Source: Branchiostoma floridae (taxonomy: Eukaryota; Chordata; Leptocardii; Amphioxiformes; Branchiostomatidae). From it: DNA of 64,000 nucleotides. The translations under genes and the position numbers were made by a program. Numbering within the stretch: position 1 is the stretch's first letter; the number at the start of each line of letters is the position of its first letter. The stretch covers positions 146,693 to 210,692 of the forward strand of contig NW_023365886.1 of the NCBI RefSeq assembly GCF_000003815.2. Direction: 5' to 3'. Under the pieces are notes generated by a model that did not search any database, was not told the origin of the DNA, and worked only from the letters and a program-made list of their open reading frames with translations. Below are positions 21,701-30,311 of this stretch, piece by piece.

Positions 21701-24700
21701 ATGCCCCTCATGCCCTCATGTCTCCATTTTCCCATACCTTGTACATCCCCCTCATGCCCTCATGTCTCCATTTTCCCATACCTTGTACATCCCCCTCATG
21801 CCCTCGTGTCTCCATTTTCCCATACCTTGTACATCCCCCTCATGCCCTCGTGTCTCCATTTTCCCATACCTTGTACATCCCCCTCATGCCCTCATGTCTC
21901 CATATCTTGGCCAGTGCATCAGACATCCCCCTGTAGCGCCTGCTGACGGCCACGTTCCTCATCTCGTTCTCATACTGCAGACACAGCCGAGTCTTCACCA
22001 CCCAGATGGGGTTAGTGATGGCCAAGGTGATCACTCCTGGGGAACAGAAGGGTTTGAAGTTGTTAAGTTGTTTCTTTTGCATTTCATGTATTTCATTTAT
22101 TCTTATTATTATGACTCCAGGAAGAGTAGTGGCATGATTTTATGATGTACACTAATGGAGATCGCAATTAAACAAACAAACAAACAAGTGTAAGAGGTCA
22201 CTTTGTTGTTGTTGTTCAACTCTGGAGTGCCTTAGTATCACATATTGACAAGTCATTAAGTTTTCTTGCTGCAGCAAGGTGTACTTTTACAGGGAGGGCT
22301 TGCTAGTAGCCTTTATCGCAAACTTTGAGCGAAGCTGGCTTTTATTTTATGAGGTGGGGGCTGATTCTCTAGTTCCAACGTTGGCTGAGGCTCTCTTACC
22401 CCACAAAAGGGATTTTTCCGAGGAAGGGAGTTTGCCTAGAAAAGTATTTTGCCTTGCAAACGTTGAAACTAACGACCTCCCCCAATAGAATAAACGTCAG
22501 CCCCGGTTTTTGAAAGAGCCTACTGAAAGTGGCTACGTTGCTAGCCCTTCCTCTTAATTTGCACGAGGCAACTCCTAGAAGATAGGAGCCCTATCTTTTA
22601 CCCATTCTGACCAAGATGTCCTGACCCTGAGTTCTGTTTCCTGCAAATTTTGATTCAGAACATACACTCTTTTTACTTGCAAAATCACACTTGATATGTT
22701 TGTATATTTCTCTATAATGTAAAAATCAAAAGTAATGCAGCAAATTGCAAGTAAGTATTTAGAACTCTGTCTTGGTAAGTAACTGACCTGCATTAGCTGC
22801 TGCCACCATGTGTTTGCCTGGTCCCAGGTTACCATTTGGCTGCATGCCCTGCCATTCCAGCCAATGCTGCTTGGTGGCGTTGTAGCTAAGTAGACATGAG
22901 AGACATTATAAGAGTTACAAACTGCAATTATATTCAATGTGCAAGAAGCAGTTACACATACTAGCTTATAGTTTACTGCTAAATTTTCTGTAGTTGTATA
23001 CTTAAACTGCAGATAAAGATTTTTCCCCCAACTACTGTAATGTTTTCTAATGTCTATGAGAACCAATACATTTGTATATTAATATTCAGTACAACAAAAT
23101 TCACCTAGCCTGAGTACCATCCTCCGTAGTGACCGCTGGCTCAATACTTTCACTTGCTAACCACAACTTTTAGTATTGAGACAGTGGTCACTATGGAGGA
23201 TTGTACTCAGGCTAAAATTCACCTCTTATTGTGGATTGAATGTTATACCAATTCCCATGACATTCAAAAGATATCCTGACAACATCCATTGTATTCATAA
23301 AAACAACAATTGACAGCAAGCAAGACCAGAGTATTCTATTTTCCTGAGAGTAGTTTCTACAACAAAAATCATTATTATTTCCTTTATATTCAACACAACT
23401 CACACTCATTACCTATCCTGAGTACCATCCTCCATAGTGACTGCTGGCTTAATATTTTTGCTTGCTAACCAGGGACATGCATTGGTCCAGACTCTGTGGT
23501 CAACAAGTGAAAGGATTGAGCAAGCAGTTATACTACGGAGGATGGTACTCAGGCTACTTACTACATCTGTTAAACATCTGTTCCCTGTCTTCCAGCATGT
23601 ATACACTACACTTCCAAAGTCAAAGTCATTACTCACAATAAGAAGTAGAGTCCCCATGAAGCTCCAGCCCCCGCTATGTTGGGTGTTACCCCTGCGTACA
23701 GCCCCGGGAATCCCCGTGCCCTGTAGATGGCCAGCACACAGTCCAGGATCCCCTGGTAGGTGGGTCTGCTCGCAAGGCCATCACTTACTGGGAAATATGG
23801 CATAAGAAGGAAAAAAAGATTGAAAAAACACACAATATTCAAATTACACCAGACTCCTGAGGAAAAAAAAGAGTATGTAGTGGATAGATGATCTATGAAT
23901 GAAATGTTGAGGGCTTCATAAGCTGTTATACATAACAGTCAATCCATTTGTCTAATGTATTACCTAAAATCTACCAAGGAAAGAAAAAAAAAATTCATCA
24001 GAGTCATAAGGCTTTGGTAGCGTGTAAGGTAATATGTGGAAGAATATCTTTGCTTTCTTTCAATTTTTATAAAAACTTTGCACTGTCTGTCACCCTGAGT
24101 AAGTTGTTAGGGCGAATTGGATTTAGGGCAAGTTCACAAGAAATCTTTAGGTACTGTTACATATCCAGATAATCTCATCAGGCACGACCCAGCATGCTTT
24201 ATGGGGCCTTGGACCGAATCACTCTCAGTCAAATCACATGACCTACTTTTGTATCACTACACCAGTCACATGTACAGAGCTAGAAGTTTAGATTAAATCC
24301 TAGTCCGCTCATCAAGTGTCTCCTAGTCGTCCATCGTAGTCAACAGAGCACTACAAGGAGTCAGGGAACACAACACAACATGGTGGCAGCGGTAAACCAG
24401 AAATCCTGAGCTGTGCAACGGGAAGAAGTCCCCAGAAGAGCCGCGAAACCAGGAAATAACCCGCTCGACCAAGAACAAAGGATTCAAGATGGCGGCGGCC
24501 CAACAAACCATGCTGACGAATTTGATCCCCGAAATGGACTGGAACGCTGATGACCCCGTCAAAACGTTTAAAAAATTCAAACAAAGGATCGAACTGGCAT
24601 TCAAGACCTTCCTGAAAGACGCCACCGACGAGGAAAAGGTGAGCTACTTACTCTTGCTAGTAGGGGACGAAGGGCTTGAAATCAGCAATAGCTGGGAACT

Positions 24701-27700
24701 GTCTCCAGAACAGGAAAAAGATCCAAAGAAAATCCTAGAGAAGTTCGAGAAACACTTAGAACCTAAGACAAATCACAGGATTTTCAGGTATGAGTTCCAA
24801 AGCATGAGGCAAGGGCCCGAAGAATCCATCAGTGATTATATGGCAAGGCTAAAAAACGTGGCAGACAAATGCAACTTCAAAGACAAGACAGAGAAAGACG
24901 GGAGACTGCTAGATCAGATGATCTGGGGATGTGCATACAAAAAGGTACAGAAGACCCTCATAGGGAAGCATGAACTGACCCTTGCGGCAGCCGTAAAGGA
25001 AGCCGTACAGCATGAGTCTACAGAGAAGTGCATGACAACGCTGACAATCTCAACTCAAGCTAAAGAAGCAAAAGTCGATGCCATCTCTAGCAAAAAGCAT
25101 ACTCCAAGCTCAAAACAAAAGGCAAGCTACAGGCCTCCACAGAAACAGAGTTCAAACATCTGTAGAAATTGTGGTACCGAGCATGAGTTTAATGACAGGA
25201 AGAAGTGCCCAGCACATGGTTCCACTTGTAATGGTTGTGGAAAGCCAAACCACTGGAGGAAAATGTGCAGGTCAAAGGGCAAATCCAAGCCACAAGAATA
25301 CAGGGGTTACAGAAAGGCTAATCCGAAACATGTGCACTACCAGCAAGAAGAGCAGTACTCCTCAGGAGAAGAAACACTGTCGGTAGGTGCCATATATGTC
25401 CATGAAGTGGAACATGAGAATAATGTACACAGTAATGAAGCGTACACAACTTTCCAACTCAAGAAGAAGATAGGAAAGAAGACAACAAACATCAACCTGC
25501 GATTGAAGATAGATACAGGGGCTCAAAGCAATGTCATGCCGGTAGAACATTATCAGCAGATATTCCCGGAAAACATGACAAAAGCTGGGGAAGTCAAGGC
25601 AGGAATACTCACACCGAGCAAAACTATCTTGTCAGCCTACGGAGGGGACAAAATCCCACACCTGGGGAAGACAACCATCTCTGGAAAACACAAAGGCCGA
25701 GAGGTCAAGTGTACTTTCTTTGTGACCAAATCCAAGGGACCAAGCATCCTCGGATTGGCAGCGTGCCAGCAGCTAGGCATCATCACAATCCATGAGATTC
25801 AAGCTACCCCAGAGGATGGCAAGATCAAAGAGACGGTGCCAATCAAGGACCGCCCTGCCATCCACAACAAGGAACAACTAATAAAGANNNNNNNNNNNNN
25901 NNNNNNNNNNNNNNNNNNNNNNNNNNNNNNNNNNNNNNNNNNNNNNNNNNNNNNNNNNNNNNNNNNNNNNNNNNNNNNNNNNNNNNNNNNNNNNNNNNNN
26001 NNNNNNNNNNNNNNNNNNNNNNNNNNNNNNNNNNNNNNNNNNNNNNNNNNNNNNNNNNNNNNNNNNNNNNNNNNNNNNNNNNNNNNNNNNNNNNNNNNNN
26101 NNNNNNNNNNNNNNNNNNNNNNNNNNNNNNNNNNNNNNNNNNNNNNNNNNNNNNNNNNNNNNNNNNNNNNNNNNNNNNNNNNNNNNNNNNNNNNNNNNNN
26201 NNNNNNNNNNNNNNNNNNNNNNNNNNNNNNNNNNNNNNNNNNNNNNNNNNNNNNNNNNNNNNNNNNNNNNNNNNNNNNNNNNNNNNNNNNNNNNNNNNNN
26301 NNNNNNNNNNNNNNNNNNNNNNNNNNNNNNNNNNNNNNNNNNNNNNNNNNNNNNNNNNNNNNNNNNNNNNNNNNNNNNNNNNNNNNNNNNNNNNNNNNNN
26401 NNNNNNNNNNNNNNNNNNNNNNNNNNNNNNNNNNNNNNNNNNNNNNNNNNNNNNNNNNNNNNNNNNNNNNNNNNNNNNNNNNNNNNNNNNNNNNNNNNNN
26501 NNNNNNNNNNNNNNNNNNNNNNNNNNNNNNNNNNNNNNNNNNNNNNNNNNNNNNNNNNNNNNNNNNNNNNNNNNNNNNNNNNNNNNNNNNNNNNNNNNNN
26601 NNNNNNNNNNNNNNNNNNNNNNNNNNNNNNNNNNNNNNNNNNNNNNNNNNNNNNNNNNNNNNNNNNNNNNNNNNNNNNNNNNNNNNNNNNNNNNNNNNNN
26701 NNNNNNNNNNNNNNNNNNNNNNNNNNNNNNNNNNNNNNNNNNNNNNNNNNNNNNNNNNNNNNNNNNNNNNNNNACACACTGAAGACCTGAACAAGATAAA
26801 GCAGCTCATCAGTGAAAAGACAACACTGCAGTACTATGACAGGGAGAAACCCGTCATACTACAAGTAGATGCCGAAGTTTTGAACCACGATCTGAAACCC
26901 AGGCCTCCCCGCTTACGGCGCGCCGTTTTCACCGGCCAATTTCTGGCGTTTTAAACAATTTACAAGCAAAATAAACACATCACAGGAAAGAGAAACTTAT
27001 ATCCTTTATTTTGATGGGTAAATTTGCCTCTAGAACCGGATAGTTTTTGTACCGCGGGTGTGGGAAGATGGTAGCAAATTTACGGATCGCCGTACGGCAG
27101 AGGGTTTTCGCGGTAGCGTTGGAATACCTACTATTACTGCGACTACAAAGCTATGACATGAGCATCCGGTACAAACCAGGGAAAGAGATGCTACTAGCAG
27201 ACGCACTCTCCAGGCTGTCACAGCACGACAAGCAAGAGATGGATGGTCTCAAAGTCCAGATCCATCACCTCGTAAAAGTGACAACTGTGAAACTGGAGCA
27301 GATCAAAGAGGAGACCAGCAAGGATGAAGAGCTCCAACTACTCGCCCAGACAGTGACACAGGGATGGCCAGAGAAAAGAAAAGAGACACAAGCAATAATA
27401 CACGAATACTGGACCATCCGAGACGACATCTCGGTAGAGGATGGAGTCCTCCTGGCTGGGTCCAGGATGATTATACCCAAGTCCATGAGAGCAGAGGTCC
27501 TAGAGATGATTCATCAAGGACACCTGGGTATCGAGAAATGCATACTCAGAGCAAAATCTGCAGTCTACTGGCCGGGCATGTACAAACAAATCGAGAAAGC
27601 AGTTGCAGCATGCCCCACATGCCAAAAGCACAAGAACTCGCAACAGAAAGAAGAGATGATGCCAACAGAGATACCAAGCAGACCCTGGCAAACAGTAGGC

Positions 27701-29802
27701 ATGGATCTGTTTACCACCAATGACCAATGGTTTCTACTCCTGGTAGACTACTACTCCAAATTCCCATTTGTGAAGAGTCTCACCAACCTGAAGGCATCAA
27801 CAGTAACATCCAGCATACGAGGTATATTCGCCGAACAAGGGATCCCAGCAGAAGTCATATGCGACAACGGGACACAATTCACATCCCAAGAGTTCCGGCA
27901 GCTGGCCAACGAGTACGGATGCAACATTACAACATCATCACCGCACTACCCAAAGGGGCATGGATTTATTGAAAGACATGTACAGACGGTGAAGAAAACG
28001 CTGATCAAATGCAAAGAATCAAGATCAGACCCAAACCTAGCCTTGCTAGCCATCCGCACCACACCGATCAAGCCAGGTATGAAATCGCCAGCGGAGCTGT
28101 TAAACGGACGGAAGTACAAAGACATCTTGCCAACCAAAGTACCTCCACCACTTGACCAGGAAGAAACAAGGGCCAAGCTGGAGAAGGCACAGCAAGCAGC
28201 GAAACAGCACTACGACACCCAGGCAAAGAGTCTGCCTGAGCTGGCCAAGGGCCAGAGCATCCACGTACAGGATCCTATCCGAAAAACGTGGAGCCCCGGC
28301 AAAGTCATCAACAAAGCTACAACACCGAGATCATATGTTGTAGAGACCGACACCGGGAGACAGCTGAGGAGAAACAGAGTACACATACGACCAACTCCAG
28401 AAGTGAAAGCACCTGCAGCTACAACTCCAGAAACAACACCTGCAGCGTCAGCAACGCAGACTACACATGAGTCGACCCTGCAACCACCAACTATTGCAGC
28501 ACCACACGCGACGACACCGAGTACGACAAAGCCGACATCCGCGACAACGCCGAGTACGACAAAGTCAACGAGAACGAGGTCGAACATCCAACCACCAGTG
28601 CGTTACCGCTGACGAGAGAAAGAACTGTTCTCAGATAGAAAAGAACTGAGAAAGAGATTAGAAAAGAACTGTTCTTAGAAGTTAGATGCAAAGTATAACT
28701 GCTGAAAACCATTGTTATTGTTAAAGTACTAACCAAAAGTTGAAACAAACATAAGAACAAGTACAAAACAAGAGCTGGACAAGGACTCTAAAAAAAAAAA
28801 AAAAAAACAGCCAGAGACTATTCTACTTAAAGAAAGAGGGATGTTACATATCCAGATAATCTCATCAGGCACGACCCAGCATGCTTTATGGGGCCTTGGA
28901 CCGAATCACTCTCAGTCAAATCACATGACCTACTTTTGTATCACTACACCAGTCACATGTACAGAGCTAGAAGTTTAGATTAAATCCTAGTCCGCTCATC
29001 AAGTGTCTCCTAGTCGTCCATCGTAGTCAACAGAGCACTACAAGGAGTCAGGGAACACAACACAACAGTACACTGGCAATATTTCCCCTCTTAAGGTACA
29101 AATGTGAAGTTGCTTCACCAGACATACTAAGGTGCAGAATAAGCCCTCTCACAGAGATCAGAAGTGGGGGGTTTAAGTAGCGTCAAACTTCAGCCGGACT
29201 TGGCTGATCAGCCTTTTCTAGCGCATTGGTTTCGCTGCTGGGTTGTAATCTGCCGACCCGGGTTCGATCCCGGGTGTCGGCATGTTTGTTCCTTTCTGTT
29301 CTAACTCACCCCTCGTATTTCTACACACATGAATTCGGCCACAGGAATTCTAGGCAATGTACTGTATGTCAAAGGTTAAGGCCCCGAAATTGAGAACAGT
29401 CCTCGACCATTGCTTCGATTTGCATAACAACATCCAGGCGGGTTTTGTTTCTTTTTGGGGAGCCTTTACCTTTGACATACATGTATTACCTAGAATCCCT
29501 GTCATCGTACATGCGTTCTGATCTCTTTGGAAGGGCTTATAAAGTGTATTGAATCATCATCATCATACTGCCCCTCCCCCAATCCATTTGAAGGCCAACA
29601 GACGAAACCGGTTCTTCAAGCCACACAATCAGATGACGTCCAGTTTACCTGCGAATCTGAGCTTGATGAGGTCCAGCGGATGCAGCACGAGTGTTGAGAT
29701 GACCCCTCCGCTCACCCCAGCGAACAGATGTTCCCCCTTCACATGTCGGAACAACTTCAGTCGACCAGTCCTAGGTGTTACGTGAGCGTCGCCTGACGCC
29801 AT
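18705..29802 (-). CDS. SLC25A32: Mitochondrial folate/FAD carrier, 8 exons, complete
   Basis: Exons in order are 29802-29649, 23787-23637, 22885-22788, 22036-21870, 21098-20985, 20250-20158, 19746-19694 and 18837-18705 (stop TGA at 18707-18705). All junctions are GT-AG and join in phase to 963 bases, or 320 residues; human SLC25A32 has 315. The three carrier signatures are visible: HPLDLIKLR (41-49), NPIWVVKTR (143-151) and YPYQVVRAR (249-257). Tryptophan in the second is typical of the folate/FAD branch. Other matching blocks are [32 protein letters not shown] and [12 protein letters not shown]. The family is an inner-membrane carrier moving folate and FAD into mitochondria. Intron 1 holds a Gypsy element. 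Exons 4 and 8 have tandemly repeated splice sites, so other protein lengths are possible. Confidence 0.95.
18783..19279 (-). repeat. 117-base in-frame tandem array of the SLC25A32 last exon and its acceptor
   Basis: The block containing GACACGGATCAGGTTGGG recurs at 18783, 18900, 19017, 19134 and 19250. Each full unit carries, on the minus strand, a CTAAC branch-point-like sequence, a pyrimidine tract, the acceptor CCTACAG and about 90 bases of exon. Acceptors would start the exon at 18837 (genuine), 18954, 19071 or 19188. The unit is 39 codons with no stop, so every upstream acceptor reads in frame into the real exon. Units 2 and 4 match each other, as do 3 and 5, giving a 234-base higher-order period. 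The fifth unit is truncated. Confidence 0.9.
19308..19548. repeat. CA microsatellite with a TGCAGTGACACACAC minisatellite
   Basis: Runs of CA are interspersed with repeated CATGCAGTGACACAC units in intron 7 of SLC25A32, next to the exon-8 array. The long cysteine/valine frames on the minus strand here are artefacts of the repeat. Confidence 0.9.
20408..20500. mobile_element. Inverted-repeat element fragment, AAAAAGTAGTTACTCAAGCA family, copy 1
   Basis: The sequence GCCAAAAAGTAGTTACTCAA, then GCAACTGGATATG and GGAAACGGTCAGACGT, matches copies at 38247-38330 and 60041-60130. It lies in intron 5 of SLC25A32. Confidence 0.65.
21198..21403. mobile_element. MITE with ACAGT(C/T)AAA ends
   Basis: The left end ACAGTTAAAACTGCCCAAGA and right end TGTAGGTTTGACTGT are inverted, and the interior has GGTGGT and GACCACC blocks in both orientations. 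A related fragment lies at about 60290-60370. It is non-coding and lies in intron 4 of SLC25A32. Confidence 0.6.
21599..21906 (-). repeat. 44-base tandem array of the SLC25A32 exon-4 donor
   Basis: Seven units start at 21599, 21643, 21687, 21731, 21775, 21819 and 21863. On the minus strand each reads GGAGACATGAGGGCATGAGG, then GGGATGTACAAG, then the donor GTATGG or GTACGG. The last unit is the genuine end of exon 4 (donor after 21870). Because 44 is not a multiple of three, extension into the array meets a stop within the first extra unit. Use of a distal donor would truncate the protein. Confidence 0.9.
22290..22556. mobile_element. Possible inverted-repeat element in SLC25A32 intron 3
   Basis: GGGCTTGCTAGTAGCC near 22296 is partly complementary to GGCTACGTTGCTAGCCC near 22531. 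The match is imperfect and no target duplication is obvious. Confidence 0.4.
23106..23214. mobile_element. MITE, TAGCCTGAGTACCATCC family, copy 1
   Basis: A 109-base element in intron 2 of SLC25A32 with ends TAGCCTGAGTACCATCC and GGATTGTACTCAGGCTA. The terminal TA on each side suits a Tc1/mariner-type duplication. Confidence 0.8.
23414..23556. mobile_element. MITE, TAGCCTGAGTACCATCC family, copy 2
   Basis: A second copy, 143 bases long, about 200 bases from the first and in the same intron. Its ends are TATCCTGAGTACCATCC and GGATGGTACTCAGGCTA. The middle differs from copy 1 by an insertion. Confidence 0.8.
24155..24380 (+). repeat. 5' LTR of the Gypsy element
   Basis: 226 bases, TG...CA bounded, identical by eye to the 3' LTR. 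It should supply the promoter for the element. Confidence 0.95.
24489..25887 (+). CDS. Gag-protease frame of the Gypsy element, interrupted by the gap
   Basis: The frame opens at an ATG 108 bases after the 5' LTR and stays open to the gap. The first part is a capsid-like retroviral Gag region ([29 protein letters not shown]). Two cysteine-rich nucleic-acid-binding knuckles follow near 25160-25270 (CRNCG, then [14 protein letters not shown]). An aspartic protease follows in the same frame with the active site DTGAQSNV at about 25512. Fusion of gag and protease without a frameshift is common in some Gypsy lineages. The product would package element RNA and process the polyprotein. Confidence 0.85.
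25888..26773. other. Assembly gap (886 N)
   Basis: All bases are N. By position it should hold most of the reverse transcriptase of the Gypsy element. Any reading frame across it is an artefact. Confidence 1.
26774..26873 (+). pseudogene. Start of RNase H region of the Gypsy element
   Basis: Just after the gap the frame reads [16 protein letters not shown], the usual end of reverse transcriptase and the first catalytic aspartate block of RNase H. The following conserved RNase H residues are absent because the sequence changes at about 26874. Confidence 0.7.
26874..27125. other. Foreign segment replacing the RNase H core
   Basis: About 250 bases here do not encode RNase H and contain stops in the pol frame, although recognisable pol flanks both sides. 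It contains AATAAA near 26970 and GAAGATGGTAGC near 27064. It may be a real replacement or an assembly error next to the gap. Confidence 0.6.
27126..28612 (+). CDS. RNase H end and integrase of the Gypsy element
   Basis: The frame resumes with [20 protein letters not shown] and LLADALSRL, the standard RNase H to integrase junction. The integrase zinc-binding region follows (HQGHLG, then CPTCQKH). The catalytic triad is intact: Asp at 27704 (GMDLF), Asp at 27863 (CDNGTQF) and Glu at 27971 (GFIERHVQ), a DD35E arrangement. The C terminus carries a threonine/proline-rich tail that ends with a stop codon just after NIQPPVRYR, at 28612. Translation in the full element would come from a longer polyprotein; on its own this piece lacks a proper start. 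Confidence 0.85.
28842..29067 (+). repeat. 3' LTR of the Gypsy element
   Basis: 226 bases, matching the 5' LTR at every position I compared. It is preceded by a poly(A) stretch at about 28791-28807 and a polypurine tract. Confidence 0.95.
29211..29282 (+). repeat. Degenerate tRNA-like sequence (SINE head or tRNA pseudogene)
   Basis: The 72 bases have a box A-like AGCGCATTGGTTTCGCT with a perfect four-base D stem, and a box B GGTTCGATCCC. The T stem has one mismatch, the anticodon stem one mismatch, and the acceptor ends do not pair (GCCTTTT against TGTCGGCA). That argues against a working tRNA. It lies in SLC25A32 intron 1, just outside the Gypsy element. Confidence 0.55.
29341..29502. mobile_element. 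162-base MITE in SLC25A32 intron 1
   Basis: Imperfect inverted repeats of about 45 bases, ACAGGAATTCTAGGCAAT... and ...ATTACCTAGAATCCCTGT, both include ATGTCAAAGGT or its complement. No coding content. Confidence 0.75.
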
Positions 29803-30311
29803 CAAAAACCCAAAATATCTCCAAAACGCCGACGAATTTCAACCGTATCTTTTTCCTAGACGTATTCCGTACAGCCTTGGATCAAATATCGATAAACAGT
29901 GCTAAATCTGAGGTCCAAGTGATGAGAAAATGGTAGTTTCTTGATAAAAACTTACGATTACGCAAATTTTACGATGGGCGCAGCCATGTTGGATATTTCC
30001 CATACTTCCCGGGCGATTCACCAATGGGAGTCTCGATAAGAAGTTTTACCAAGTTGGAAAAGCTTAAGCCAATCAGATTTAGCAATACAGTTTATCAATG
30101 TTAACAATACAGCCAATCAGAATCAAGGTAACTTGTAGCAGCAGCATTAGTAGAAATCTGACCAATCACAGCCCGTTTATCATTTTCCGCTACATTCAAT
30201 CCAAAATGGCGTCTCGCTAGAAGAAAATTTTGGCTTTGTCCCGAGATTTGTGTTACAAAAACTCGGGAATTTCGTCCCTTTTAGAAGAGAACATCCAACA
30301 AAGAGGACGCT
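29803..30311. promoter_or_regulatory. Shared bidirectional promoter of SLC25A32 and UBR5
   Basis: Only 509 bases separate the two start codons. YY1-like sites lie in mirrored orientation: CCAACATGGCTGCG (minus strand, near 29980) and CCAAAATGGCG (plus strand, near 30202). CCAAT boxes occur at about 30070, 30112 and 30161 (GCCAATCAGA, GCCAATCAGA, ACCAATCACA). No TATA box is apparent. This is the usual look of a divergent housekeeping promoter; activity is inferred. Confidence 0.6.

Larger units (their letters stand above)
24155..29067 (+). mobile_element. Gypsy-type (Ty3) LTR retrotransposon in SLC25A32 intron 1
   Basis: Two 226-base LTRs (24155-24380 and 28842-29067) begin TGTTACATATCC and end CACAACACAACA. 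They read as identical. GTAC flanks both sides (24151-24154 and 29068-29071), a four-base target duplication. TGGTGGCAGCGG directly after the 5' LTR is the likely primer-binding site, and AAAGAAAGAGGG before the 3' LTR is the polypurine tract. Gag, protease and integrase are readable in order, and integrase downstream of reverse transcriptase/RNase H marks Gypsy rather than Copia. Identical LTRs imply recent insertion. Reverse transcriptase falls mostly in an assembly gap and the RNase H core is replaced by unrelated sequence. The element is antisense to its host gene. Confidence 0.95.

Noticed and set aside
21568-22145. Plus-strand frames with repeated [11 protein letters not shown] peptides
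   Set aside because: Antisense to the 44-base donor array of SLC25A32; repeat artefact.
25799-26809. Long frames made mostly of X
   Set aside because: They run through the assembly gap and contain no sequence.
27030-28587. Minus-strand frames antisense to the Gypsy integrase
   Set aside because: Shadows of the plus-strand integrase frame; no homology.
29211-29282. Functional tRNA gene, possibly threonine (TGT)
   Set aside because: Acceptor ends do not pair and both the anticodon and T stems have mismatches; better explained as a SINE head or pseudogene.
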